Assembly (NCBI GenBank): GCA_031261005.1
Contig: JAISKF010000002.1
Coordinates: forward strand, 1-34,702
Source: Enterobacteriaceae bacterium
GTDB taxonomy: Bacteria > Pseudomonadota > Gammaproteobacteria > Enterobacterales > Enterobacteriaceae
Length of the DNA: 34,702 nucleotides
Reading direction: 5' to 3'
The notes under the pieces are model-generated. The model did not search any database. It was not told where the DNA came from and was given only the letters and a program-made list of their open reading frames with translations. Position numbers and translations under genes: made by a program. Positions 9,469 through 18,854 of this stretch are shown here, piece by piece (the stretch's first letter is position 1; each line of letters opens with the position of its first letter).

Positions 9469-10020
9469 TTAATGACCATCAAACGCGACAAGGCTATAAC
9501 ATGAAATGTTCTCAGCCGCCAAACGTGCACGACCGCCAAGTTCTGGTAATTCAATAACAAATGCCGCACTAACTACATTTCCACCAAGACGGCGAATCAA
9601 TTTTGCCGTTGCTTCAATCGTGCCGCCCGTTGCCAGCAGATCATCGATAACCAGCACTTTATCGTTTTGGTTAATGCTGTCGGTGTGGATTTCCAGAACA
9701 TCAGTACCGTATTCCAGATCATACGTTTCCTGTAACGTTGCACGCGGTAATTTCCCTTTTTTGCGAACAGGAACAAAACCAATTCCCAGCGCTAAAGCGA
9801 CCGGCGCACCAAACAGAAAACCGCGCGCTTCCGTACCGACAACTTTAGTGATGCCTTGCTGTTTAAAGTGTTCAACAAACAGTTGGATAGAAGCAGAATA
9901 AGCCGTTGGATTTTCTAGTAATGTCGTAATATCACGGAAAAGAATCCCTGCTTTTGGATAGTCGGGGATAGTAATAATGCTATCTTTGATCAACTGTAGC
10001 TGCTGTGCTGTATTTGTCAT
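9469..10020 (-). CDS. apt: Adenine phosphoribosyltransferase
   Basis: Apt salvages adenine with PRPP to AMP in the cytoplasm. The protein has 183 residues, the same as E. coli. Visible landmarks are [21 protein letters not shown], the [10 protein letters not shown] flexible loop and the PRPP-binding motif [13 protein letters not shown]. It lies upstream of dnaX on the same strand, with a gap of about 156 bases. The ATG at 10020 gives the family N-terminus [15 protein letters not shown]. Confidence 0.97.
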   Translation of the reverse strand: MTNTAQQLQLIKDSIITIPDYPKAGILFRDITTLLENPTAYSASIQLFVEHFKQQGITKVVGTEARGFLFGAPVALALGIGFVPVRKKGKLPRATLQETYDLEYGTDVLEIHTDSINQNDKVLVIDDLLATGGTIEATAKLIRRLGGNVVSAAFVIELPELGGRARLAAENISCYSLVAFDGH

Positions 10021-10374
10021 AAATGGTGTCCGATTAAATCGCTATTCTAAAATGCAGGTATTTGATGTTTGTTCTTTTGCATCTTCTTTAATGTGTCTTT
10101 CTTTAATAGAGCTATACCCGTCATACTCTGCAAAAACGCTCAAATCTATGCAAAGCATAAAGGAAATGCAACCGCTAGTTGTCACAATAAATTCATTCCA
10201 CTTGTTTGCGGCTCTTTCTGTTCTAATGAATCATTGGTCAATGTGCATTTCTCTTCAACGCCTGCCTGATATAAGATAACCCATAGTGAATCGGCGAATG
10301 TGTTTTTCATCACACCTTTATTTAGAGCCTTTTATTCAGCGCTTTTTACTTAACATGTTTTACTTGGAATGCCC
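10021..10374. other. Gene-free stretch between apt and priC
   Basis: This 354-base divergent intergenic region should hold the promoters of apt and priC. It contains no convincing gene; ybaN, which sits between apt and priC in E. coli, is absent. I see no repeat or strong hairpin here. Confidence 0.5.
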
Positions 10375-10926
10375 ATGAGCACCAGCGCGTTATTACAAGC
10401 CTTACAGCAGCAAGTTCAACAGTTGGCACAAGCGATTACTGATGTGCCTGCACCCACTAATGCTGCTCCGTCATTACAACAACCGCGCTTTGATAGTCAG
10501 CTTTTTAACCAGCCGGATTCCCGTTTGAGCCATTATCTGGCGGAAGTAGAAAAAAATCTCGCACAACTAAAACAAGAAGTCGCCTGCGGTCGCCAGCAGC
10601 AAGTGGCTTTTTTGGCTGAACGCATTGTCGCGCAAATCTCCGCGCTGCAACGTGAATTAGCCACGCTGAAAATCCGCGCACAAAATAGTGTGAATACAAA
10701 GCTAAGTAAGGATATTTATCAAACCTTAGCGCAACATCAGGACTACGAGCGACGTTTACAGGCGATGCTGCGTGATAAAGAGAGCCAGTTAATCCGCCAA
10801 ACCACAATCGGTTCGCAGCAACAGATACAAAAAGAACTGGCAGCTCTGGAAGGTCGTCTGATGCGCTGCCGACAAGCATTAAAACGAATCGAGAAGCAGA
10901 TTGAACGCCGTGAATCCGGCGCATAA
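10375..10926 (+). CDS. priC: Primosomal replication protein PriC
   Basis: PriC helps reload DnaB at stalled forks lacking a nascent leading strand. The 183-residue protein aligns along its length with E. coli PriC (175 residues). Matches include FDSQLF, NLAQLKQEV, VAFLAERIVAQISALQREL, HQDYERRLQAML and LEGRLMRCRQALKRIEKQI. It is largely alpha-helical with a Gln-rich N-terminus. I chose the ATG at 10375 because TTGGA is spaced correctly from it, whereas it abuts the ATG at 10369. It is followed by rsmS as in E. coli. Confidence 0.93.
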   Translation: MSTSALLQALQQQVQQLAQAITDVPAPTNAAPSLQQPRFDSQLFNQPDSRLSHYLAEVEKNLAQLKQEVACGRQQQVAFLAERIVAQISALQRELATLKIRAQNSVNTKLSKDIYQTLAQHQDYERRLQAMLRDKESQLIRQTTIGSQQQIQKELAALEGRLMRCRQALKRIEKQIERRESGA

Positions 10927-10939
10927 AGCACCGTAATTT

Positions 10940-10963
10940 GGCGTGCGGCAACCTGCCGACGCC
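10940..10963. repeat. MITE-family palindrome after priC
   Basis: GGCGTGCGGCAACCTGCCGACGCC forms an interrupted hairpin with the family core GGCAACCTGCCG, 14 bases past the priC stop codon. The family end motif AATAACCTGAATC occurs nearby at 10992, so this may be a shrunken or decayed copy. It could attenuate transcription into rsmS, but it has no T-tract. Confidence 0.5.
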
Positions 10964-11015
10964 ATATAATTACAATATAATTAGTTGTTATAATAACCTG
11001 AATCGAGATGTCATC

Positions 11016-11174
11016 ATGTCATTAGAGCAAGAATCCCCAGAAATTAAACTGGCTATCGATTTAATCTATCTGCTAGAAAGCAATGAAATTGATCCGCAAA
11101 CAGTATTAGCTGCGCTAAAAATTGTGGAAATAGATTTTATTAATAAGATTAATGCGTTAGATAAAAAATCGTAA
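11016..11174 (+). CDS. rsmS: RsmS (YbaM), small pleiotropic regulator-like protein
   Basis: This is a 52-residue protein starting MSLEQESPEIKLAIDLIYLL and containing TVLAALKIVEIDF. It aligns throughout with E. coli YbaM (53 residues), called RsmS in Pectobacterium. Its molecular function is not well defined. It keeps the E. coli position immediately after priC, with a gap of about 89 bases filled partly by a repeat palindrome. The start at 11016 gives the family N-terminus; a longer reading from 10938 has no support. Confidence 0.9.
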   Translation: MSLEQESPEIKLAIDLIYLLESNEIDPQTVLAALKIVEIDFINKINALDKKS

Positions 11175-11190
11175 GGCGGCAGATGCCGCC
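11175..11190. repeat. GC palindrome immediately after rsmS
   Basis: GGCGGCAGATGCCGCC follows the rsmS stop codon directly and resembles the core of the dispersed palindrome. It could form a short hairpin but lacks a T-tract. Confidence 0.5.
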
Positions 11191-11234
11191 CGTGATTAAC
11201 AATACTGTTTTCAGATAATCAAATGTTCAAACAA

Positions 11235-11588
11235 TCAAAACGTTAATACTTTATCTGCTGCCAGCGTCCACTGCGCTAACTCAACCAATGTGCCAATCTC
11301 AACGCCGTCAATCAGAGGTTGTTCCGTTATTCCGCGCCCATCGGTACACGTCTTGCAAAGTTTCACGGTGACGTTTTGTGCGGTGAGAATTTCCAACATT
11401 TGTTGTAGATTATACCCCTCATGAGGCTTTTGCCCGCGTAAGCCCGCCGTTACTGCATCTGACATCAGGAACAGTTTCAGTTCGCAATCCGCTGGCTGAT
11501 CTTTAAGCGCAATTGACAAGCGCAACGCATTGAATAACAACTCACTGCCATAAGGCGCACCGTTTGCCACAATCACTATTTTTTGCAT
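11235..11588 (-). CDS. ychN: DsrE-family protein YchN
   Basis: This 117-residue protein is nearly identical in length and sequence to E. coli YchN. That is a homohexameric DsrE/DsrF-like protein with a conserved Cys, proposed to act in sulfur transfer but without a settled role. Landmarks are MQKIVIVANGAPYGSELLFN, FLMSDAVTAGLRGQKP and KLCKTCTDGRGI, which carries the conserved cysteines. In E. coli ychN is far from acrA. Here it sits where mscK and acrR would lie, converging on rsmS and divergent from acrA. Confidence 0.95.
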   Translation of the reverse strand: MQKIVIVANGAPYGSELLFNALRLSIALKDQPADCELKLFLMSDAVTAGLRGQKPHEGYNLQQMLEILTAQNVTVKLCKTCTDGRGITEQPLIDGVEIGTLVELAQWTLAADKVLTF

Positions 11589-11789
11589 GTCTATTTCCTG
11601 TCATTGGTTATTTGATCCAACTGAATTATTTAGAGTATGAGGCATGGGAAAGTTCATTGCGCTGTCACAATGCTATGCCATCAATGCTAAACTTTATGCA
11701 AAATAATATAGTCGATCACATCTAATGATTTTTCTCTAATGTGTCGTTTTTCACTTTAAGCACAATAAACAGCATATAGGGAAATTACT

Positions 11790-11817
11790 TACATAGAATT
11801 TTTAATCTATGTATTAT
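11790..11817 (+). promoter_or_regulatory. acrAB promoter with AcrR-type operator
   Basis: A 24-bp inverted repeat at 11790-11813 has half-sites TACATAGA and TCTATGTA around an 8-base AT centre. Its size and outer bases (TACATA...TATGTA) match the E. coli AcrR operator as I recall it. It overlaps a plausible promoter: TTACAT (11789-11794), a 17-base spacer, then TATTAT (11812-11817). The remaining 5' leader to acrA is about 125 bases and contains a GTAACG-containing direct repeat (CGTAACG) near 11904-11926. No gene is seen in the 11589-11948 gap. Confidence 0.7.
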
Positions 11818-11948
11818 GGTTGGCTAACTTTTGAAGAAACTGTGCGGTTACTGGCATATCGCCATTCGGTAGTAACTATATATTGCAATAAAATATGTAT
11901 ATCGTAACGAAATATGTCGTAACGGATATTGATAATTGAGGTTGATCT

Positions 11949-13130
11949 ATGAGTAAAAATAGAGGGTTTATTCCTCTGGCAGCAGTGCTGATGCTATCAA
12001 GCAGTTTAGCGCTAGTGGGATGCGATAACGATTCCAATGCAGGTGCTAATCGTCCTGCGCCAGAAGTTGAAGTGGTAACAGTGAAATCACAACCCGTCAA
12101 TATCAGTACAGAGCTTCCCGGACGAACTTCATCTTTTCGCGTTGCCGAAGTTCGCCCACAAGTCAGCGGCATCATACTGAAACGCCTGTTTACCGAAGGC
12201 AGCATGATTGAAGCGAATCAATCGCTGTATCAAATCGATCCTGCAACTTATCAAGCGGCTTACGATAGTGCGGCTGGCGATCTGGCAAAAGCACAGGCAA
12301 ATGCCAGTATCGCGGAGCTGACTGTTAAACGTTATTCACCGTTGCTGAAAACTAAGTTTGTCAGCCGTCAGGATTACGATACCGCAGTAGCAAATGCGCG
12401 TCAGGCAAATGCGGCAGTTCAATCTGCTCAAGCAGCGCTGAAAAACGCGCGTATTAATCTTAATTACACCAAAGTTCAATCGCCCATTAGCGGTCGTATC
12501 GGTAAATCTAATGTGACAGAAGGCGCTTTAGTAAACGCTAACCAAGCGAACGCATTAGCAACAGTGCAGCAGCTTGATCCGATTTATGTCGATGTTACTC
12601 AGTCCAGTAATGATTACCTCCGCATGAAACAAGAGCTGGCTAACGGTTCGCTGAAAAAAGAGCATCAGGCAAGCGTTTCTCTGATTCTTAGCAATGGTTT
12701 GGAATATCAGACAAAAGGCACATTAGAGTTTGAAGATGTTACCGTTGATGAGACCACTGGTTCTATCACTTTACGTGCGATTTTCCCGAATCCGAAAAAT
12801 GAGTTGCTTCCGGGCATGTTTGTCCGCGCTAACGTGGAGCAAGGTCTTAAACCTGATGCCATGTTAGTTCCGCAGCAAGGTATTACTCGTAACCAACGCG
12901 GTCAAGCCACAACGCTGGTTGTGAATCAGGAAAATAAAGTTGAAGCGCGCGTCATTGTCACAGGTCAGGCAATTGGTAGTAACTGGCTGGTAACGGAAGG
13001 TCTGCAACCAGGTGATCGTGTCATTGTTACTGGTTTGCAAAAGATCAAACCAGGCATACCAGTAAATGCGAAAGAATTTGTAGAAAAATCTAAAGATAAC
13101 GCTGATAGCGCACCAGCAGCGAAATCATAA
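11949..13130 (+). CDS. acrA: AcrA, periplasmic adaptor of the AcrAB-TolC efflux pump
   Basis: AcrA is the membrane-fusion protein that links AcrB to TolC for export of drugs, dyes and bile salts. It has 393 residues. Positions 1-24 are a lipoprotein signal peptide ending ALVGC, with Cys25 the predicted lipidation site. The usual MFP domains follow: lipoyl halves (RVAEVRPQVSGIILKRLF and NYTKVQSPISGRIGKS), a coiled-coil hairpin rich in Ala/Gln between them, and a C-terminal beta barrel with ELLPGMFVRANVEQG. It is 20 bases upstream of acrB and forms an operon with it. Confidence 0.97.
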   Translation: MSKNRGFIPLAAVLMLSSSLALVGCDNDSNAGANRPAPEVEVVTVKSQPVNISTELPGRTSSFRVAEVRPQVSGIILKRLFTEGSMIEANQSLYQIDPATYQAAYDSAAGDLAKAQANASIAELTVKRYSPLLKTKFVSRQDYDTAVANARQANAAVQSAQAALKNARINLNYTKVQSPISGRIGKSNVTEGALVNANQANALATVQQLDPIYVDVTQSSNDYLRMKQELANGSLKKEHQASVSLILSNGLEYQTKGTLEFEDVTVDETTGSITLRAIFPNPKNELLPGMFVRANVEQGLKPDAMLVPQQGITRNQRGQATTLVVNQENKVEARVIVTGQAIGSNWLVTEGLQPGDRVIVTGLQKIKPGIPVNAKEFVEKSKDNADSAPAAKS

Positions 13131-13150
13131 AACGGGATTGAGTGTAGCAG

Positions 13151-16100
13151 ATGGCTAAATTTTTTATTGATCGCCCGATATTTGCTTGGGTAATCGCCAT
13201 AATTATTATGTTGGCGGGTGCTTTAGCAATTATAAAACTCCCTGTATCGCAATATCCGACAATTGCACCGCCTGCGGTTTCTATCTCGGCATCTTATCCG
13301 GGTGCTGATGCAACAACGGTACAGGATAGCGTAACGCAGATTATCGAACAGAATATGAACAGTCTCGATAATCTGATGTATATGTCTTCTACCAGTGACT
13401 CTGTTGGTAATGTCTCCATTACGCTGACATTTGACTCAAGCACAAATCCAGATATTGCTCAGGTTCAGGTACAAAATAAACTGCAATTAGCGATGCCGTT
13501 GCTGCCGCAAGAAGTACAGCAGATGGGTATCAAAGTTCAGAAATCAACCAGCAGTTTCTTAATGGTTGCTGGCTTTATTTCTGAAGATGGTTCGATGGGG
13601 CAAGATGACATTGCCGACTATGTAGGCTCTAATATTAAAGATCCTATCAGTCGTACTGCGGGTGTCGGTGACGTGCAGCTATTCGGCGCGCAGTATGCAA
13701 TGCGTGTTTGGATTGATCCGAATAAGTTAAACGATTTTTCACTAACGCCGATTGATGTCAGTAATGCAATTCTGGTGCAGAACAATCAGATTGCTGCCGG
13801 TCAGTTAGGCGGTACTCCGCCGGTAAAAGATCAGCAATTAAACTCATCAATTATTGTTCAGACGCGCTTAGAAACACCGGAGCAATTTGGTGCGATTTTA
13901 CTGAAAATCAATCCAGATGGTTCTCAAGTTCGTTTAAGAGATGTTGCTAAAATTGAGCTGGGAGGCGAAAGCTATAACGTTGTTGCCCGCTATAATGGTA
14001 AGCCAACTGCGGGTTTAGGTGTCAAACTAGCGACAGGCGCTAACGCATTAGATACGGCTGAATCAGTCAAAACTGAACTGGCAAATCTGGAAAAATATTT
14101 CCCGCCTAGTCTAAAAATTGTTTATCCGTATGACACCACACTATTCGTTAAAATTTCGATTAACGAAGTGGTAAAAACACTGGTCGAAGCAATTTTGCTT
14201 GTGTTTTTAGTCATGTATCTGTTCCTGCAAAATCTGCGCGCGACATTGATTCCAACGATTGCCGTTCCGGTCGTGTTGCTAGGTACTTTCGCCATTTTGT
14301 CAGCGTTTGGTTATTCAATAAATACCCTGACAATGTTCGCGATGGTACTCGCCATCGGCTTACTCGTTGATGATGCCATCGTCGTGGTGGAAAACGTCGA
14401 ACGTATCATGGTGGAAGAAGGTCTGCCGCCAAAAGAAGCGACCCGTAAATCAATGGGACAGATTCAAGGCGCGCTGGTCGGTATTGCGCTGGTACTGTCA
14501 GCGGTATTTGTGCCGATGGCGTTCTTTGGCGGTGCAACAGGTGCAATTTACCGTCAGTTCTCCATTACTATTGTTTCCGCGATGGTATTGTCCGTTATCG
14601 TCGCGATGGTGCTGACACCTGCTCTTTGTGCCACCGTACTGAAACCCGTTGCGAAAGGCGATCACGGTATTCAAACCGGCTTCTTTGGTTGGTTTAACCG
14701 TCTGTTTGAGAAAAACACGCATCACTATACCAACAGCGTTACGAATATGTTGGGCAGCACGGGGCGCTATATCCTGATCTATATGGTGCTGATTATCGGT
14801 ACAGCATTACTGTTTATTCGTCTGCCCTCTTCATTCTTACCCGAAGAAGATCAGGGTGTTTTATTGACTATTGTTCAATTACCGCAAGGCGCGACACAAA
14901 CCAGAACCCTGCAAGTGCTGAATGAAGTCAGTGACTACTACTTCACCCAAGAGAAAGACAATGTTAAATCTGTGTTTACCATTGCTGGCTTTGGTTTCAG
15001 CGGGCAAGGGCAAAATGCGGGTATGGCATTCGTCGGTTTGAAAGACTGGAGCGAGCGCTCCGGAGCGGGAAATAAAGTTCCTGCTATCGTCGGTCGCGCC
15101 AGCCAAGCATTTTCTCAGATTAAAGATGGTTTAGTTTTTGCCGCTAACTTACCGGCAATCGTTGAGTTAGGTACGGCGTCAGGCTTCGACTTTGAGTTAA
15201 TCGATCAGGCTGGTTTAGGTCACGATCAACTCACTCAAGCTCGTAACCAATTACTCGGTATGATCGCCCAACACCCTGATATGTTAGTACGTGTGCGTCC
15301 TAACGGCATGGAAGATACACCGCAGTTCAAACTGACCATTGACCATGAAAAATCGCAAGCATTAGGCGTAAATATCAGCGACATCAACCAAACGTTATCC
15401 ATTGCGTTAGGCGGATCTTACGTCAATGACTTTATCAATCGCGGTCGTGTGAAGAAAGTTTATGTACAAGCGGAAGCGCCGTACCGCATGATGCCAAAAG
15501 ATATTGATAATTGGTATGTACGCGGATCGAATAACCAGATGGTGCCGATGTCCGCAATCTCCAGTACACAATGGCAATTCGGTTCACCGCGTCTGGAACG
15601 TTATAACGGTTTACCGGCGATGGAAATTTTAGGTGAACCTGCACCAGGCAGAAGTAGCGGTGATGCAATGGAGCTGATGGAAGAACTTGCTGCTCAGTTG
15701 CCAACCGGTATTGGTTTTGACTGGACAGGCATGTCTTATCAGGAACGTCTGTCTGGCAATCAGGCTCCGGCTCTGTATGCTATCTCGCTAATTGTGGTAT
15801 TCCTCTGTCTGGCAGCATTGTATGAAAGCTGGTCAATTCCATTCTCCGTTATGCTGGTTGTTCCGCTGGGTATACTCGGTGCAGTTTGTGCAACCTGGCT
15901 GCGCGGTTTGGAAAATGATGTCTACTTTAAAGTGGGTTTCCTGACCGTTATTGGTCTGTCTGCGAAAAACGCCATCTTGATTGTTGAATTCGCCAAAGAC
16001 TTAATGGACAAAGAGGGCAAAGGTTTGATTGAAGCCACACTGGAAGCGGTTCGTATGCGTTTACGTCCGATTCTGATGACCTCACTAGCCTTTATGCTCG

Positions 16101-16300
16101 GCGTATTGCCGCTGGCACTCAGCAATGGTGCGGGTTCTGGTTCGCAGAATGCCGTCGGTACTGGCGTGCTAGGCGGTATGATCAGCGCCACAATACTGGC
16201 TATCTTCTTCGTACCAGTGTTCTTTGTTGTTGTTCGCCGTCGTTTTAGCCGAAACAATGAAGATATTGAACATTCACACCCTGTTGAACATAAGCAATAA
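13151..16300 (+). CDS. acrB: AcrB, RND multidrug efflux transporter
   Basis: AcrB is the proton-driven RND trimer of the inner membrane and uses AcrA and TolC. At 1049 residues it has the same length as E. coli AcrB. The N-terminus [20 protein letters not shown] is the first transmembrane segment. Asp407 and Asp408 of the proton relay are visible ([16 protein letters not shown]). The relay Lys lies at about residue 939 in [19 protein letters not shown]. Two large periplasmic loops separate TM1-2 and TM7-8. A terminator follows 30 bases after the stop codon. Confidence 0.98.
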   Translation: MAKFFIDRPIFAWVIAIIIMLAGALAIIKLPVSQYPTIAPPAVSISASYPGADATTVQDSVTQIIEQNMNSLDNLMYMSSTSDSVGNVSITLTFDSSTNPDIAQVQVQNKLQLAMPLLPQEVQQMGIKVQKSTSSFLMVAGFISEDGSMGQDDIADYVGSNIKDPISRTAGVGDVQLFGAQYAMRVWIDPNKLNDFSLTPIDVSNAILVQNNQIAAGQLGGTPPVKDQQLNSSIIVQTRLETPEQFGAILLKINPDGSQVRLRDVAKIELGGESYNVVARYNGKPTAGLGVKLATGANALDTAESVKTELANLEKYFPPSLKIVYPYDTTLFVKISINEVVKTLVEAILLVFLVMYLFLQNLRATLIPTIAVPVVLLGTFAILSAFGYSINTLTMFAMVLAIGLLVDDAIVVVENVERIMVEEGLPPKEATRKSMGQIQGALVGIALVLSAVFVPMAFFGGATGAIYRQFSITIVSAMVLSVIVAMVLTPALCATVLKPVAKGDHGIQTGFFGWFNRLFEKNTHHYTNSVTNMLGSTGRYILIYMVLIIGTALLFIRLPSSFLPEEDQGVLLTIVQLPQGATQTRTLQVLNEVSDYYFTQEKDNVKSVFTIAGFGFSGQGQNAGMAFVGLKDWSERSGAGNKVPAIVGRASQAFSQIKDGLVFAANLPAIVELGTASGFDFELIDQAGLGHDQLTQARNQLLGMIAQHPDMLVRVRPNGMEDTPQFKLTIDHEKSQALGVNISDINQTLSIALGGSYVNDFINRGRVKKVYVQAEAPYRMMPKDIDNWYVRGSNNQMVPMSAISSTQWQFGSPRLERYNGLPAMEILGEPAPGRSSGDAMELMEELAAQLPTGIGFDWTGMSYQERLSGNQAPALYAISLIVVFLCLAALYESWSIPFSVMLVVPLGILGAVCATWLRGLENDVYFKVGFLTVIGLSAKNAILIVEFAKDLMDKEGKGLIEATLEAVRMRLRPILMTSLAFMLGVLPLALSNGAGSGSQNAVGTGVLGGMISATILAIFFVPVFFVVVRRRFSRNNEDIEHSHPVEHKQ

Positions 16301-16329
16301 ACTAAATTAGTTTAACTTTTGACTCCGAA

Positions 16330-16360
16330 TCAGGGCTGCTTTATGCAGCCCTGACTTTTT
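16330..16360 (+). terminator. Terminator of the acrAB operon
   Basis: A 10-bp stem (TCAGGGCTGC/GCAGCCCTGA) with a 5-base loop is followed by CTTTTT. Confidence 0.9.
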
Positions 16361-16436
16361 ACAATATGTAACTAATAGTTTACTATCATTACTATGTATA
16401 AAATCCATGTATAAAATGTCTCCTGTCTAAACGATA

Positions 16437-17396
16437 ATGAAAAACTTTTCTGATCTATCTGAACAAGAAATTCTGGCTCTGGCGATTTCATTAGAAGAAG
16501 AAGACCATAATATCTATAACGAATTCGCTATAGGCTTACAAGAAACGTATCCTGATTCGGCTAAAATCTTTGATGGTATGTCGCAAGAAGAGAACGAACA
16601 TCGCCATCGTCTTATTCAGCTTTATCAGAAAAAATTCGGCTGTCATATTCCCCTTATTCGCCGTCAGGACGTCAAAGGTTTTGTAAAACGCACGCCCATC
16701 TGGTTAAGCCGCCCGCTGAGAATCGAGAAAGTTCGTAAATTATCGGAAATGATGGAAATAGAAACGCAGCATTTCTATCAGCAAGCCGCGCTTAAAACCA
16801 CCGATGCCGATATTCGCCAGTTATTAGATGATCTGTCCGTTGAAGAGCAACGCCATCAGCAATGCGCCGAACAACTCGAATCACATCTGCTCACGCCTGA
16901 GATAAGAGAGAAAGAGCAGAAATCCGCTCATCGCCGATTTGTGCTGCAAATCGTGCAACCATCACTGGCTGGTTTAATGGACGGCTCTGTTTCAACTTTA
17001 GCGCCGGTATTCGCGGCAGCGCTGGCAACAAAAGATAGCTGGCAAGCATTTTTGGTTGGCATGGCGGCGTCTGTCGGAGCGGGAATATCAATGGCATTTG
17101 CCGAAGCTGTCTCCGATAACGGTTCATTAACTGGTCGCGGTAGCCCGTGGCTGCGCGGTACATCTTGCGGTGTAATGACAACACTTGGCGGATTGGGGCA
17201 TACCTTACCCTTTCTAATTAGCGACTTCTGGACAGCAATGATCGCCTCCGGCATCGTGGTTATGTTTGAGCTGGCAGCTATTTCGTGGGTTCGCAATCGT
17301 TATATGGATACACCAATACTACAAGCCGCATTTCAGGTGGTCGTCGGCGGGTTATTAGTCTTTGCCACCGGATTGTTCATCGGCAGTGCGGGATAG
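16437..17396 (+). CDS. mbfA: Membrane ferritin-like iron exporter, MbfA type
   Basis: This 319-residue fusion joins an N-terminal rubrerythrin/ferritin-like domain (about 1-145) to a C-terminal VIT1/CCC1-type transporter domain (about 150-319). The diiron ligands are evident as repeated Glu and ExxH motifs: EEEDHNIY, EENEHRHR, EIETQHFY and EEQRHQQC. The membrane part has several hydrophobic segments, including PSLAGLMDGSVSTLAPVF and a final helix ending FATGLFIGSAG. The same architecture defines MbfA, which exports iron in Agrobacterium and Bradyrhizobium, so iron detoxification is the likely role. It is a single gene with its own terminator, placed after acrAB. The assignment rests on architecture; manganese as substrate is an alternative. 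Confidence 0.85.
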   Translation: MKNFSDLSEQEILALAISLEEEDHNIYNEFAIGLQETYPDSAKIFDGMSQEENEHRHRLIQLYQKKFGCHIPLIRRQDVKGFVKRTPIWLSRPLRIEKVRKLSEMMEIETQHFYQQAALKTTDADIRQLLDDLSVEEQRHQQCAEQLESHLLTPEIREKEQKSAHRRFVLQIVQPSLAGLMDGSVSTLAPVFAAALATKDSWQAFLVGMAASVGAGISMAFAEAVSDNGSLTGRGSPWLRGTSCGVMTTLGGLGHTLPFLISDFWTAMIASGIVVMFELAAISWVRNRYMDTPILQAAFQVVVGGLLVFATGLFIGSAG

Positions 17397-17420
17397 CGGT
17401 TTATATTAGCGATCCAGCGT

Positions 17421-17452
17421 ATAAACGGTGCTTAATGCACCGTTTATTGTTT
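17421..17452 (+). terminator. Terminator after the MbfA-type gene
   Basis: An 11-bp stem (ATAAACGGTGC/GCACCGTTTAT) with a TTAAT loop is followed by TGTTT. It lies between the convergent mbfA and DUF305 genes. Confidence 0.7.
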
Positions 17453-17468
17453 GGAATAATGGAAAAAA

Positions 17469-17864
17469 TTATTTTGCTTTCTTCTCGTGCGCGGCTAACC
17501 AATCATTCATCATCTTGATTTCACCGTCTTGCGCCTTAATTACGGCTTCTGCCAGCTTACGCATTTCAGGATCTTTACCATATTTCAACTCGATCTTTGC
17601 CATTTCAATCGCGCCCTGATGATGTGGGATCATACCTTTAGCAAACGCCACATCGGGATCTTTTTCATTCACCACCGCCATCATTGGATCGTGCATCTTA
17701 TTCATCGCCTCCGCATACTCTTTACCTGCTGGCGTTGTGACGATTGAAGAAGTTACATCTGCTGATTTAACTATCTCGTTCTCGTGTGCATGTTCAGTCG
17801 TATCAGCAAGCGCCAAACCGGACAGAGAAGTAAATAGAACTGAAACTAAAAGCAGCTTTTTCAT
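17469..17864 (-). CDS. Periplasmic DUF305 (CopM-like) protein
   Basis: This is a 131-residue secreted protein. The first 20 or so residues (MKKLLLVSVLFTSLSGLALA) are a Sec signal peptide. The mature part begins DTTEHAHENE and contains the DUF305 signature FAKGMIPHHQGAIEMAKIEL, with KMHDPMM upstream and KMMNDWL near the end. The Met and His spacing suggests metal binding. Some DUF305 proteins, such as cyanobacterial CopM, bind copper in the periplasm; the role here is inferred from that. It converges on the iron exporter gene, so the two form a neighbourhood of probable metal genes but not an operon. Confidence 0.85.
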   Translation of the reverse strand: MKKLLLVSVLFTSLSGLALADTTEHAHENEIVKSADVTSSIVTTPAGKEYAEAMNKMHDPMMAVVNEKDPDVAFAKGMIPHHQGAIEMAKIELKYGKDPEMRKLAEAVIKAQDGEIKMMNDWLAAHEKKAK

Positions 17865-18133
17865 GATAGTTACCTAATGTTGTGGAAAAGAGCATCTTAA
17901 TGATTCCCCTAAAGGGAAAGTCAAGGAAAAACGATTTATCCTAACGTCTTATATTACTAAATTAATTATTTATAAAATTATTATCTATAAACGTTAATTT
18001 TTCCTCTTATCCGCGATAAGTTATAAAATGAAAGGTTAATAGATGACGCATAGAAAATCACAAGAATGAAAGCCGGAGAATTTTAAAGAGAAGTGTTTAG
18101 AATACAACTAGTTGAGATAATACAAAATTGGGT

Positions 18134-18243
18134 GGGGGCTATGCCAGCTACATCCCGGCACACGCGACGCCTGCTGCGGCTGCTTCCTTCCGGACCTGAC
18201 CGAGTTCACAAGTTAGCGTTGCGGGAGAACCAACACAGCCCCC
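18134..18243 (-). ncRNA. ffs: Signal recognition particle 4.5S RNA
   Basis: On the minus strand the 110-base sequence runs from GGGGGCTGTGTTGGTTCTCC to TGTAGCTGGCATAGCCCCC. It contains the conserved Ffh-binding tetraloop region GGTCAGGTCCGGAAGGAAGC. The two ends pair into one long hairpin, as in E. coli 4.5S RNA (114 nt). The RNA binds Ffh to form the signal recognition particle that targets inner-membrane proteins. Confidence 0.97.
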
Positions 18244-18274
18244 ATTGATGGCTTCATTTTATTGAAGTGCGGGC

Positions 18275-18303
18275 ATTATCCGGTATGCCCGACGCAATTG
18301 CAA
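18275..18303 (-). promoter_or_regulatory. ffs promoter
   Basis: On the minus strand TTGCAA (18298-18303) is 17 bases from GATAAT (18275-18280), followed by a GC-rich discriminator (GCCCGC). It predicts a leader of about 25 nt, which would be trimmed to give the mature 5' end of 4.5S RNA. Confidence 0.65.
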
Positions 18304-18395
18304 GGCGGCATCAGACAAGCGCTGTATTCTTATTCAGTTTTATCATTTAGTACGATAATTTATGGCAAAATAGCGGCATCTTCCCCAGTAAAAAG

Positions 18396-18730
18396 ATGAT
18401 CAATAGCCAAGTAATGAGTAAAGACGAACAGCTAAACAATAGTGAACCTTCACTGCCCACACGCATTTATACCGTAGTTGCCTCAATACCAGCAGGTAAA
18501 GTCACCACTTATGGTGCTGTCGCGCGATTAGCGGGGACGGCATGATATTAAGCCGATTACCGCAAGACAGTAAACTACCGTGGTTTAGAGTGGTAAATTC
18601 TCAGGGGAAGATCTCATTGACTGGCTCAAATTATATGCGTCAAAAGCAGGCTTTATTGGCTGATGGTATTCAATTTACATCTGCGGATAAAATTAGTTTC
18701 AAAATTTATGGCTGGCTAACACAACCATAA
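18396..18730 (+). pseudogene. ybaZ: Broken alkyltransferase-like protein gene (atl/ybaZ)
   Basis: The intact relative (E. coli Atl/YbaZ, 129 residues) binds O6-alkylguanine and recruits nucleotide excision repair. Here a first frame (18396-18545, 49 residues) encodes IYTVVASIPAGKVTTYGAVARLAG and stops at TGA. A second frame (18542-18730, 62 residues) encodes MILSRLPQDSKLPWFRVVN and the rest of the domain. The helix-turn-helix segment that in the family carries the Arg finger (RAARQVGG-like) is missing at the junction. A deletion of about 20 bases is the simplest explanation. The stop and the next ATG overlap as ATGA, so two fragments could be co-translated, but loss of the recognition helix argues for inactivity. 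Confidence 0.8.
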
Positions 18731-18854
18731 ATGTCATTAATTTTAAACACGTTTGGCAAACCCTTTTTACGGCATTTTCCAACATAAACAAAAATCAATT
18801 CAATATGTTATCTTGGATAAATTCCATCAACTTATCAGACAGGAATCCTCCGTT

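Noticed and set aside
11876..12205. Minus-strand frame over the start of acrA as a remnant of acrR
   Set aside because: Its translation has no TetR helix-turn-helix and lies mostly antisense to acrA coding sequence.
18753..18854. N-terminal extension of tesB
   Set aside because: The family N-terminus and an AGGAA ribosome binding site both support the ATG at 18855.
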